A stretch of DNA of 64,000 nt from Convivina intestini (GTDB lineage: Bacteria; Bacillota; Bacilli; Lactobacillales; Lactobacillaceae): contig NZ_QEKT01000002.1 in NCBI RefSeq assembly GCF_003096575.1, positions 186,001 through 250,000 of the forward strand. Reading direction: 5' to 3'. Numbering within the stretch: the first letter of the stretch is position 1; each line of letters opens with the position of its first letter. The notes below the pieces were generated by a model that saw only the letters and a list, made by a program, of their open reading frames with translations, made no database searches and was not told the origin of the DNA. This document shows, one piece after another, positions 26,448 through 34,569 of the stretch. The translations under genes were made by a program, and so were the position numbers.

Positions 26448-27989
26448 TTACTTAATATTGTGCTTACGTTGGTAGTTGGCAATATTGTCGTATTCAGTTT
26501 GCAATTGACGGGACAAACGAATGAAGATTGGTGCTAATTCACGGTAAGCTTCATAGTTTTCAGGGTTAGGTTGATAGGTAGCTGACTTCCCAATGTATTT
26601 AGAAATCTCATACAAATCATCAATCTTACCCAAAGCTTTTTGAGCCACAATCACGGCTGCCAGAGCACCCGATTCAATTGATTCTGGCACCGTTACTGGT
26701 TGCTCAAAGATATCAGCAAACATTTGGCGCCACAATGGTGAATGGGCAAAACCGCCGGTAGCTTGAATTGATTCCAGGTTTCCAACCACTTCTTCTAAGG
26801 CCAAACTAACCATGTAGATGTTAAAGGTAATTCCTTCTAGCACTGCCCGTAACATGTTGGCACGAGTATGGCTATGGTTCAAACCAAAGAATGACCCCCG
26901 AGCATTGGCATCCCAGATTGGTGCTCGTTCACCACCCAAATAAGGATGGAAAAGCAAACCATTGGATCCGGCTGGAATCCGTGAAGCAATTTCAGTCATC
27001 AAGTCATAGGCATCCCGACCTAACAAAGCAGCCGTTGACTTTTCGGCATCAAACAAGTTATCACGGGCCCAGCGGAAGACATCCCCACCATTGTTGACGG
27101 GACCACCAACGACCCAGTGGTCCTTATCCAAGGCATAGGTAAAAGTCCGGCCCTTAGGGTCAATCACAGGCTTATCAGAAACAACTCGAATAGCCCCAGA
27201 AGTTCCAACAGTGATGGCAGCTACACCGGGTTTAACGGCATCAACCCCAAGGTTGGACAAAGGACCATCGCCGGCACCGTAAACAAAAGGTGTGTCGGCT
27301 GGAATACCCAAAACAGCAGCATATTCAGCAACCATCTTGGTTTCATATTCGTAAGGTGAAACTGGTTTAGGCAACTGTTCGGGCTTTAAGCCAGTCAATT
27401 CTAGGGCTTGAGAATCCCACTCTAGATTGAAAATATTAAACAGCCCCGTTCCAGAGGCAATCGAAATATCCATTTTATTGGCACCGAACAAACGGTGGAA
27501 CAAATATTCCTTAATACCCAAATAATGGGCCGCCTTCTGGAAAATATCTGGATGAGCATTTTTCAGCCACAAAAGCTTAGACAAAGGCGCCATGGGGTGA
27601 ATGGGCGTACCCGTCTTACTATAAATCTCTTGTCCAAGGCCACTTTTTTTCAAATCATCGGCAAATTCAACCGCACGTGTGTCAGCCCAAGTAATTACCC
27701 GGGTTAATGGTTTCCAATCTTTGTCAAAGGCAATCAATGAGTGCATCGCTGATGAGAAAGAAACCGCTGTAATTTTGTTTCCATCAGCTAAATTAGCCTG
27801 ACGAATTACTGAACCTAAGGCATTAGAAAAGGCTACAAAAATTTCATCCAAATCTTCTTCGGCCATATCTGGTTCGTCACGATAAAGGGGATAACCATAA
27901 TTAGCCTGTGCCACCACTTGATTTTGATCATCAAAGAGCACGGCCTTGGTTGAAGTTGTGCCTAAATCGACACCAATCATGTATTCCAT
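26448..27989 (-). CDS. gntK: Gluconokinase, FGGY family
   Basis: 513-residue sugar kinase phosphorylating gluconate to 6-phosphogluconate. It begins MEYMIGVDLGTTSTKAVLFD, the N-terminal phosphate loop; GAGDGPLSNLGVDAVKPGVAAITVGTSG and a late QATGGFAHSPLWRQMFADIF are FGGY motifs. Gluconate is inferred from the neighbours gnd and gntP. Four in-frame ATGs lie at the 5' end because a 12-base unit is duplicated. The second unit (27987-27989) is chosen since GGAG lies six bases before it. Confidence 0.9.
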   Translation of the reverse strand: MEYMIGVDLGTTSTKAVLFDDQNQVVAQANYGYPLYRDEPDMAEEDLDEIFVAFSNALGSVIRQANLADGNKITAVSFSSAMHSLIAFDKDWKPLTRVITWADTRAVEFADDLKKSGLGQEIYSKTGTPIHPMAPLSKLLWLKNAHPDIFQKAAHYLGIKEYLFHRLFGANKMDISIASGTGLFNIFNLEWDSQALELTGLKPEQLPKPVSPYEYETKMVAEYAAVLGIPADTPFVYGAGDGPLSNLGVDAVKPGVAAITVGTSGAIRVVSDKPVIDPKGRTFTYALDKDHWVVGGPVNNGGDVFRWARDNLFDAEKSTAALLGRDAYDLMTEIASRIPAGSNGLLFHPYLGGERAPIWDANARGSFFGLNHSHTRANMLRAVLEGITFNIYMVSLALEEVVGNLESIQATGGFAHSPLWRQMFADIFEQPVTVPESIESGALAAVIVAQKALGKIDDLYEISKYIGKSATYQPNPENYEAYRELAPIFIRLSRQLQTEYDNIANYQRKHNIK

Positions 27990-28063
27990 CATATACTCCA
28001 TTATCTAGTTACCCATTTAGTCCTTGTAAATGACCCTTGGTAACGTTCAATAAGTTTTAGAAT

Positions 28064-28091
28064 AAAAAAGCTCCCACTGGGAGCTTTTTTT
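28064..28091 (-). terminator. Terminator between gnd and gntK
   Basis: AAAAAAGCTCCCA-CTGGGAGCTTTTTTT hairpin with seven T on the minus strand, just after gnd. Since no clear promoter follows, gntK and gntP probably depend on partial readthrough. Confidence 0.88.
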
Positions 28092-28103
28092 GAAGAACCT
28101 AAA

Positions 28104-29015
28104 TTATTTCTTGGCGGCGTCCATGGCGTGTCCACCAAAACCATTCCGCAAAGCTGAAACAACTTTTCCAGTGAAGGTATCTTCTTGCAATGAACGATAG
28201 CGCATTGCCAATGAAAGATAAATAACTGGGGCAGGTACTTCCAAATCAAGAGATTCTTCAACTGTCCACTTACCTTCACCAGATGAGTGCATACGTCCTG
28301 AAATAGCAGAAAGCTTTGGATCCTTAGCAAACTGTTCCTCAGCCAATTCCATCAACCATGAACGGATAACCGAACCATGGTTCCACAACTTAGCAACAGC
28401 TTCATAGTCGTAATCGAATTGTGAAGCTTCAAGTACTTCAAATCCTTCGGCAATGGCCTGCATCATACCGTATTCGATACCGTTGTGGACCATCTTCAAA
28501 TAGTGACCAGAACCAAGACGACCAGTGTACAAGTAACCATCAGGTTCAGCGATTGACTTAAACAATGGTTCGATAACCTTCCATGCTTGGGCGTCATCGC
28601 CACCAATCATGAAGTTTCCACCATTACGAGCACCGTTCATACCACCAGATGTTCCGGCATCAAAGAACTTGATACCAGCGGCAGTCGTCCGCTTATTTTG
28701 CTCAAGGTTGTCCTTATAGTTAGAGTTACCACCATCAATGATGATGTCTCCAGCTTCCATCTTATCAATCAAAGTATCGATGGTTGAGTTAGTTGGTACA
28801 CCAGCTGGTACCATTACCCAAGCAACCTTAGGTGATGGCAACTTTGCCAACATATCATCGATGCTGCTTGCAGCTTCGATCTTGTCAGAATAATCAGCAG
28901 CTTCCTTGACGAATTCAGGATTCAAATCAAAGGCAACTACCTCATGACCGTTATCAACGGCGTTTTTAACTAGGTTAAGACCCATCTTACCCAGGCCAAT
29001 CATCGCAAACTTCAT
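28104..29015 (-). CDS. gnd: 6-phosphogluconate dehydrogenase (decarboxylating), short GntZ/YqeC type
   Basis: 303-residue NAD(P)-dependent enzyme making ribulose 5-phosphate and CO2 from 6-phosphogluconate, the key oxidative step for heterofermentative sugar use and for gluconate. N-terminal IGLGKMGLNLVKN is the Rossmann loop; DGGNSNYKD, DAGTSGGMNGARNG and GHYLKMVHNGIEYGMMQ are the catalytic blocks (Lys and Asn). About 300 residues marks the shorter family rather than the 470-residue Gnd. Encoded divergently from the RpiR regulator with a shared control region. Confidence 0.95.
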   Translation of the reverse strand: MKFAMIGLGKMGLNLVKNAVDNGHEVVAFDLNPEFVKEAADYSDKIEAASSIDDMLAKLPSPKVAWVMVPAGVPTNSTIDTLIDKMEAGDIIIDGGNSNYKDNLEQNKRTTAAGIKFFDAGTSGGMNGARNGGNFMIGGDDAQAWKVIEPLFKSIAEPDGYLYTGRLGSGHYLKMVHNGIEYGMMQAIAEGFEVLEASQFDYDYEAVAKLWNHGSVIRSWLMELAEEQFAKDPKLSAISGRMHSSGEGKWTVEESLDLEVPAPVIYLSLAMRYRSLQEDTFTGKVVSALRNGFGGHAMDAAKK

Positions 29016-29059
29016 GTTTACTACCCCTTTTTATTTTTCTATAACTAAACTACCCTTTT

Positions 29060-29088
29060 ATTATATGAAAATAATTTACACAATGCAA
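29060..29088 (-). promoter_or_regulatory. Promoter of gnd
   Basis: TTGCAT (29083-29088), 17 bases, TATAAT (29060-29065). The spacer holds the first copy of the TGAAAATAATTT repeat and the -35 overlaps a cre-like site. Confidence 0.75.
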
Positions 29089-29110
29089 GCGCTTTTATTG
29101 AAAATAATTT
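29066..29110. repeat. Paired operator-like repeats TGAAAATAATTT
   Basis: Copies at 29066-29077 and 29099-29110, spaced 33 bases start to start (about three helical turns). The second is part of the palindrome GAAAAT-A-ATTTTC. One lies in the gnd promoter spacer, the other on the -35 of the regulator promoter, so they are good candidates for RpiR-type regulator binding. Confidence 0.6.
29083..29097. promoter_or_regulatory. Candidate cre (CcpA site) at gnd
   Basis: ATGCAAGCGCTTTTA fits the WTGNAANCGNWNNCW consensus with one mismatch and overlaps the gnd -35, which would give carbon catabolite repression. Confidence 0.6.
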
Positions 29111-29126
29111 TCTAATTCGGTATAGT
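29098..29126 (+). promoter_or_regulatory. Promoter of the RpiR-type regulator
   Basis: TTGAAA (29098-29103), 17 bases, TATAGT (29121-29126), about 34 bases before the start codon. The -35 overlaps the second TGAAAATAATTT copy, which suggests autoregulation. Confidence 0.6.
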
Positions 29127-29159
29127 TAGGGCTACCGATGTTTTCAAGGGAGAATATTT

Positions 29160-30011
29160 ATGGTTAATCAAGTTTTGGCCCAACTCAGCGCCCAAAATCA
29201 TCACTATAACCAAACTGAAAAAAAGCTCATTAATTTTATTACCCAACAACCCCACTTAGCCGGTGAATTAACGATTCGCAGTATGGCTGATCAAACCGGA
29301 GTTTCCACGGCAACCATTTCACGCTTTGTAAAAAAAATTGGTTTTGCTTCCTATCGTGATTTTTCTTTAGCCTTAGCCAGTCGGACGGCACCTAATCCAC
29401 CGGTTGATTTGTTCGGCGAAATTGCTGACGATGACAATACCCAAGCGATTGCTAATAAAGTCTTTTCAGGAGCTAAAAACGCCTTGGATACGACCTTAGA
29501 CCAGCTAACCGCTAATAAATTAGATCAAGCAGCAAAAATCCTCTTACAGGCTCAACACGTGGGTTTCTTTGGTATCGGCGGCTCTTCGATTGTCGCCTTT
29601 AATGCCTACCATAAGTTTCTCCGAACCCCTTTAAATGTTGTCTCCCATCCAGATTACGATATCCAATTAATGCAGGCCGTTAAACTAACCGACCAAGATG
29701 CTGCCATTGTGATTTCTCATTCCGGGCGTAATGAAGATACCCTCCTGATTGCTCAAATGCTCAAAGAGCACGGTGTCCCCACGATTGCCATTACTTCTTT
29801 TTTTGACTCACCACTCACCCATTTAGCCGATCTAGTACTCTTATCATTGGCTGAAGAAGTCAATTTTCGTAGTGAATCAATGAGTTCGCTGATTGCCCAG
29901 CTGACTATTATTGATACCCTCTTTACTTTAGTTGGTTCCCAGTTACCGAAAGAAACCCAAATTGTCGTCGACAATTTACGCCAGGTCATTGAAGAAACCC
30001 GGCAAAAATAA
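29160..30011 (+). CDS. RpiR-family transcriptional regulator (HTH plus SIS domain)
   Basis: 283-residue regulator. The N-terminal HTH_6 domain (about residues 1-75) contains SMADQTGVSTATISRFVKKIGF. A SIS sugar-phosphate-binding domain (about 120-260) has VGFFGIGGSSIVAFNAYHKF and VISHSGRNEDTLLIAQMLKEHG, the conserved phosphosugar loop. Such proteins sense phosphorylated sugars; 6-phosphogluconate is the natural guess since the gene is divergent from gnd and near gntK-gntP. Ribosome site GGGAG. One of only two plus-strand genes in the window. Confidence 0.88.
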   Translation: MVNQVLAQLSAQNHHYNQTEKKLINFITQQPHLAGELTIRSMADQTGVSTATISRFVKKIGFASYRDFSLALASRTAPNPPVDLFGEIADDDNTQAIANKVFSGAKNALDTTLDQLTANKLDQAAKILLQAQHVGFFGIGGSSIVAFNAYHKFLRTPLNVVSHPDYDIQLMQAVKLTDQDAAIVISHSGRNEDTLLIAQMLKEHGVPTIAITSFFDSPLTHLADLVLLSLAEEVNFRSESMSSLIAQLTIIDTLFTLVGSQLPKETQIVVDNLRQVIEETRQK

Positions 30012-30034
30012 AAAGCCCTGCCGGGCTTTTTTTA
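30009..30034. terminator. Bidirectional terminator between the RpiR regulator and udk
   Basis: AAAAAGCCC-TGCC-GGGCTTTTTTT style hairpin serving the convergent regulator gene and udk. Confidence 0.9.
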
Positions 30035-30661
30035 CTGATTATTATTAACAATCGCCAAAGCTTGGTTCATCAACATATCAATGGCAATGAAGTTCTGACC
30101 ACCTTCGGGTACGATGATGTCAGCATAGCGCTTAGTTGGTTCGACAAATTGATTATGCATGGGCTTAACCGTGGCTAAGTATTGCTCAATCACCCCTTCA
30201 ACCGTTCGACCTCGTTCATGGGTATCTCGTTGTAGCCGACGAATAAAACGAATATCGTCATCGGTATCGACATAAACCTTTAAATCCAATAGATTACGAA
30301 CATTAACATCGTTAAACAACAAAACGCCATCCACAATGATTACGCCCGTAGGTTGGACATGCACGGTTTGATTGGAACGGGTATGCTGCTCATAATCATA
30401 AACTGGCACATCAATGGCTTGGTTGCGCATCAAGCGTTCCAAATCGGCGACAAAGAGATCATTTTCCAATGAATCTGGATGATCATAGTTAGTCTTAATT
30501 CGTTCGGCCATTGGTTTGTCCGATTGATCGCGGTAGTAAGAATCTTGCTGCAATAAAACAGGATGATGAGTCGCCAAGCGGGTCAAAAGCGCCCGACTAA
30601 CCGTTGTCTTTCCGGAACCAGATCCCCCGGTGATACCAATAATTAATGGCTTATTTGTCAC
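30032..30661 (-). CDS. udk: Uridine kinase
   Basis: 209-residue P-loop kinase phosphorylating uridine and cytidine for pyrimidine salvage. Walker A GITGGSGSGKTT at residues 9-20; QQDSYYRDQSDKP, NYDHPDSLENDLF and YDYEQHTR are substrate-binding blocks; VIIVDGVLLF is the Walker B. It starts with GTG, preceded by GAGGAGG at a normal distance. Confidence 0.93.
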   Translation of the reverse strand: MTNKPLIIGITGGSGSGKTTVSRALLTRLATHHPVLLQQDSYYRDQSDKPMAERIKTNYDHPDSLENDLFVADLERLMRNQAIDVPVYDYEQHTRSNQTVHVQPTGVIIVDGVLLFNDVNVRNLLDLKVYVDTDDDIRFIRRLQRDTHERGRTVEGVIEQYLATVKPMHNQFVEPTKRYADIIVPEGGQNFIAIDMLMNQALAIVNNNQ

Positions 30662-30769
30662 GACTTCCTCCTCAAATAATAACCGTCGTTAGGCCGAGTA
30701 AAAAATTTACACTTTTTCCATTTTAGCAAAAGTAATAAAAATTGCTACTCCTTTTATTAAAAAGACCAA

Positions 30770-30795
30770 AAGAAAAGCAACTAGAAATCTAGTTG
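30770..30795 (-). terminator. Terminator after the small charged genes
   Basis: GCAACTAGA-TTT-CTAGTTGC stem (drawn on the minus strand) followed by TTTTCTTTT. Confidence 0.85.
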
Positions 30796-30820
30796 CTCTA
30801 GCATATCAGTACACTTAAAC

Positions 30821-30955
30821 TTACTGATCAGCCTTTTCACGTTGTTCATGAGAAGATTCAACAAATTCTGATTGCTTATCCAAACGCTCAGTTTCACGCT
30901 TGGCATCTTCTACTTCACGTGCATCAGCTGCTTCAAATTCGTGCTTTTTCTCCAT
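30821..30955 (-). CDS. 44-residue highly charged protein
   Basis: Small ORF beginning MEKKHEFEAADAREVEDAKR, rich in Glu, Lys, Asp and Arg, with no cysteine and no hydrophobic segment; probably a single helix or disordered. It starts five bases after the stop of the 63-residue gene, with GAAGG overlapping that stop, so the two are co-translated. I do not recognise the family. Coding is supported by the ribosome site, the tight spacing, similar composition to the upstream partner and a terminator right after it. Confidence 0.6.
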   Translation of the reverse strand: MEKKHEFEAADAREVEDAKRETERLDKQSEFVESSHEQREKADQ

Positions 30956-30960
30956 CGTGA

Positions 30961-31152
30961 TTAACCTTCAATGTCTTTCTTTTCTTGTTCAAATGCTTCT
31001 TTTTCGTAACGAGCATCCTTTTTTTCAGCGTGGAGAACGTCCGCACTTTCCTTATGCTCGTGTTGTTCTGCTACCTTTTCCTTAGCTAGCTTGTCATCTT
31101 CACGTTCAAAGGATTCCCGATTCTCTTTGGAACCATCTCTTAATGTAGTCAT
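30961..31152 (-). CDS. 63-residue highly charged protein
   Basis: Hydrophilic protein beginning MTTLRDGSKENRESFEREDD; more than half of the residues are charged, with HEHKESAD in the middle and no cysteine or tryptophan. The pattern resembles small stress-related or helical coiled hydrophilic proteins of lactic acid bacteria, but no function can be assigned. Very strong ribosome site GAGGAGG and an extended -10 (TGC-TAAGAT) about 30 bases before it suggest good expression. First of a two-gene unit. Confidence 0.65.
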   Translation of the reverse strand: MTTLRDGSKENRESFEREDDKLAKEKVAEQHEHKESADVLHAEKKDARYEKEAFEQEKKDIEG

Positions 31153-31231
31153 CTCAATCCTCCTCTTTTCTATGAGGACAATCTTAGCACAATTTCATCA
31201 AAATAAAAAGTTGACTAAGCCTTGAAAACAC

Positions 31232-32581
31232 TTATTTTTCAGCTTTAATTTGCGTTGATAATAGCAGTCCCAGCACTGGTACAAAGATAAACCAGGCACT
31301 GGTTTGACTCAGGGCCGCCCCGTATGAAATGTTCTGATTAAAGGAAGTAATCAAAATCGACGCTACCACCACACTACCAGCACCAATAACCTGCCGTAAA
31401 GTCGTTAAAATCGCTGTCCCGTGCGCAACTAAATCTTCTAGTAAAGCATTGTTGGCCGCTGTAACGGCTGGCATCATGATGAAGGCGTTTCCCCCCTCTA
31501 GTAACATAGCAGCCACTAAACCGACCCAAAAGTTAGCCTGGCCCATTAAGGCTAAGAGGCCGTAGCCTAAGATCATCATCGAAGTACCAATTCGCACTAA
31601 GCGTTTCAAGCCAATCTTTTGTAAAAGATAACCAGCCTTAGGGTTTAACAAACTTAAGAAGATAGCAGCTGGTACCATCAGTAATCCAGATGCCAAGGGA
31701 TCAAAATGGAACACCTTTTGATAAAAGAGGGGCATCAAAACTGTGGCAGTAATTAAACCAGAATAAGATAAACCGGTCAAAACCATGGCCGGTAAATAAC
31801 CATGATAATGAAAGACCGATAAGTTCAAGAATGGTGTCTTTAATTTAAGTTGACGGGCAACAAAAATTCCTAAAACAATGGTACTAATAACCATCATCAG
31901 CCACCATTGGGCATTAATTCCCTGGGTTGGAATCACTGAAATGCTATATAAAATCCCACCAAAGCCTAATAGCATCACCGCTGATAACCAATCAAAACGA
32001 TAAGGCTTCAGGGTGTGGACATTTTTAATTTGCTTTTGAATTAAAAGTACTAGCACAATCAAAACAACGAAGAAGAAACCAAACAATTGGCGCCAAGATC
32101 CCCACTGTAAGATAATCCCCGATACAATTGGCCCAACTGCTAGGGCTGACCCCATAACCAAACCAACGACACCCATAGAAGGTCCGCGCCGGTCTTTAGG
32201 CGTACTTTCTAAAATAACGGACTGGAAGGTTGGAAACAAGGCCCCTACGGCGATTCCTTCCAGCAAACGGCCAATGATGATTCCCGTAAAATTAGGGGTT
32301 ACAATCGCCCAAGCTGTCCCAATTAAAAAGACAATCACAATTCCATTTAACAAGTAACGAAGCGGAATATTATCTAACAACCAAGGACTTAGTGGCATCA
32401 CCAAGGTCATCGTTACCATAAAACCGGTCGTTAGCCATTGGACGGTGCTGGCACTGACGTTGAAGCTGTGCATTAAAATTGGATAGGCCGTGGTCATGGT
32501 GGATTGACTAATTGACATGACAAAGGCAATGAACAATAGCACCAATGAAAACGGCGTTAACTGACGCAAAGATTTAAACAT
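31232..32581 (-). CDS. MFS drug exporter, DHA2 (EmrB/QacA) type
   Basis: 449-residue permease with about 12-14 helices. The first helices carry STMTTAYPILMHSFNVSASTVQWLTTGFMVTMTLVMPLSPWL, typical of DHA2 proton-coupled multidrug exporters; GRLLEGIAVGALFPTFQSVIL and GSALAVGPIVSGIILQWGSWRQLF are the motif B/C regions. Drug specificity cannot be read from sequence. AAAGGAG ribosome site; monocistronic, with a terminator of the next upstream gene directly before it. Confidence 0.85.
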   Translation of the reverse strand: MFKSLRQLTPFSLVLLFIAFVMSISQSTMTTAYPILMHSFNVSASTVQWLTTGFMVTMTLVMPLSPWLLDNIPLRYLLNGIVIVFLIGTAWAIVTPNFTGIIIGRLLEGIAVGALFPTFQSVILESTPKDRRGPSMGVVGLVMGSALAVGPIVSGIILQWGSWRQLFGFFFVVLIVLVLLIQKQIKNVHTLKPYRFDWLSAVMLLGFGGILYSISVIPTQGINAQWWLMMVISTIVLGIFVARQLKLKTPFLNLSVFHYHGYLPAMVLTGLSYSGLITATVLMPLFYQKVFHFDPLASGLLMVPAAIFLSLLNPKAGYLLQKIGLKRLVRIGTSMMILGYGLLALMGQANFWVGLVAAMLLEGGNAFIMMPAVTAANNALLEDLVAHGTAILTTLRQVIGAGSVVVASILITSFNQNISYGAALSQTSAWFIFVPVLGLLLSTQIKAEK

Positions 32582-32624
32582 GGTTTCTCCTTTAGAATCA
32601 TTCTACTTTCCATTCTAAATTAAA

Positions 32625-32653
32625 ATAAAAAAAAAACAACCATTAACGGCTGT
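32625..32653 (-). terminator. Terminator overlapping the oatA stop
   Basis: ACAGCC and GGTTGT pair around GTTAAT, followed on the minus strand by ten T. The stem includes the stop codon of the acyltransferase gene. Confidence 0.8.
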
Positions 32654-34562
32654 CCTTACTAATTGCTTGAATAACTAAACGCGCATAATGATGATTTCCA
32701 GTAGTTTCAGGATGGATACCATCACTGGCCAACCATTCCGGATGGTCTTTGACTAGAGAGTACCAATCAATTACATGAAAATTGCGATTATTTTGCTTGG
32801 CTTCATCCAACTCACGGTTATTACTATCTTGCCAAGGTTTGGTAACTACGTAATTATTAACCCAATAAATTTGGCGTTGTTTACCAGCAGCGGCCACTAA
32901 AGCATCAATATCACTAGCACGAATGTTCCCGTTCGTACCCAAACCAATCAAAATCGTATCGGCACAATGACCGGTTTTAATCTGATTAATTAAGGCCGGA
33001 ATGGCATCATCAGCCTGACGACCAACCTGCGCATCAATACTTAAGTGGTCATTTAATTCTTGTAAGTTCGGAGAAACATCTAGCATCACCGAATCACCTA
33101 CAACCGTGATGGCTAATTGGCTAAAATGCCGGTACTGGTCAGTTGTAATCTGATAGTCTTGAATTAATTTAATTTGTTCCGGTGTTAAGGCAGCATCAGC
33201 AGCTTCGTCATGCTTTTTTTGATCCGTATGACTTTTTTGCTGAGCTAGATCCTTTTGCGCCTTTTCCAGACGTTTTTGTAAATCACTTTTAGGTGCAGCC
33301 ATCCCCGCTTCGGGCCGTATCAAGCCACCAGCAATAGTTACCAAGAAGAAAGCAGTTACCATGGCGGTTGGATACAGGAGTAATTTTCGTTGCTTAAGCC
33401 ACTGCCAAGCCCGTTTTCTTTGCTTAGGATGTCTAAATAACGTTTCCACATAACGATAAGAAACTTCACTAATAGCTAAGACCAGCGCAACTTCAATTAA
33501 GGCCTGCCAAATTGAAAAATGAAAATTTTTCACTAGTTTAGGGTAAAAAACAAAAACCGGCAGTTGATACAAGTAAATACTATAAGAACGTTTACCAATG
33601 TAATTCAGCCAAGACCGATCCAAAAGATGATTCAAAAGTGAAACTGGATGAACCACGATGGCTAAAAAGATCGTCATGATTAAGGTTAGAGCAAACATTC
33701 CTCCCTTATAGACAAAGGGAGCCTGTCCGTTAATTACCAAAAAGGCTAGGATAGTATCTACAGCGGCCACTAAGCCAATAACATTGATATAAAAGCGCAT
33801 CTCTCGGTCTAAGCGAGTGGTTAGGCGATGAGCTGGCCACACAAAGGCTAAGGCTGCTCCTAGTAAAATCGCAAAGATCCGCGTGTCAGTACCATAGTAA
33901 ACACGGTTAAGGCTAGCACCACTATAAAAAAGCCCCATTAACAAGGCACTCAGGCTGGCTCCTAACACTAAGATGGTACTAATCACAATCTTTTTCAAAC
34001 GACTTTTTAACAGTAACCAAACAATTCCTGGCCACAGCAAGTAAAATTGAGCTTCAATTGATAAAGACCATAAATGCGTAAAGAGCGAGGCCCCATTGAT
34101 TTGATCAAAGTAGGAACCGCCATGTCCCATCGCCCAAAAATTATAGACATACAACAAATTAGAAAAAACGATATAGCGTAAATTATATAGCTGCTGTGGA
34201 GCTAATAATAAAATTAAAAACACCGTCAGCAACAACATCACCACTAAAGGTGGATATAGTCGTCGTAAACGCCGACCCCAAAATGGTAAAAAGCCAATAT
34301 TACCCGAATGCTCATACTCTTGAATTAATAAGGTTGTAATTAAATACCCTGAGATAATAAAAAAGAGTGGCACACCTAGCCAACCACCGCTGACCCAATT
34401 TGGTAGTAAGTGAAAGGTAATGACCCCAATCACCGCCAGTGCTCTGAGGCCATCTAGGCCAGTTATATAGCGATGATTGGGCCGGCTAACTGCGTCACTT
34501 TTTTCAATATTTTGTGAATTGATAGATAACCTCCTAACTACTTGACTCACCAGAGGTATCAA
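32643..34562 (-). CDS. oatA: OatA-like peptidoglycan O-acetyltransferase (acyltransferase 3 plus SGNH)
   Basis: About 630 residues. The N-terminal acyltransferase_3 domain (from RYITGLDGLRALAVIGVITFHL, residues about 31-400) has around ten membrane helices. A charged linker follows, then an extracellular SGNH domain with GDSVM (block I), GLGTNG and DGIHP (block V), which carry the Ser and Asp-His of the transferase. OatA acetylates muramic acid and gives lysozyme resistance; an OatB-type or other polymer is possible. The start is unclear: the frame opens with TTG at 34560-34562 without a ribosome site, whereas a perfect AGGAGG at 34530-34535 precedes an ATC codon (34521-34523). Confidence 0.82.
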   Translation of the reverse strand: MIPLVSQVVRRLSINSQNIEKSDAVSRPNHRYITGLDGLRALAVIGVITFHLLPNWVSGGWLGVPLFFIISGYLITTLLIQEYEHSGNIGFLPFWGRRLRRLYPPLVVMLLLTVFLILLLAPQQLYNLRYIVFSNLLYVYNFWAMGHGGSYFDQINGASLFTHLWSLSIEAQFYLLWPGIVWLLLKSRLKKIVISTILVLGASLSALLMGLFYSGASLNRVYYGTDTRIFAILLGAALAFVWPAHRLTTRLDREMRFYINVIGLVAAVDTILAFLVINGQAPFVYKGGMFALTLIMTIFLAIVVHPVSLLNHLLDRSWLNYIGKRSYSIYLYQLPVFVFYPKLVKNFHFSIWQALIEVALVLAISEVSYRYVETLFRHPKQRKRAWQWLKQRKLLLYPTAMVTAFFLVTIAGGLIRPEAGMAAPKSDLQKRLEKAQKDLAQQKSHTDQKKHDEAADAALTPEQIKLIQDYQITTDQYRHFSQLAITVVGDSVMLDVSPNLQELNDHLSIDAQVGRQADDAIPALINQIKTGHCADTILIGLGTNGNIRASDIDALVAAAGKQRQIYWVNNYVVTKPWQDSNNRELDEAKQNNRNFHVIDWYSLVKDHPEWLASDGIHPETTGNHHYARLVIQAISKDSR

Positions 34563-34569
34563 GCTTGAA

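Noticed and set aside
28001-28330. 109-codon minus-strand frame overlapping the end of gnd
   Set aside because: Different frame from gnd over most of its length, passes through the terminator hairpin and resembles nothing; gnd is clearly the real gene.
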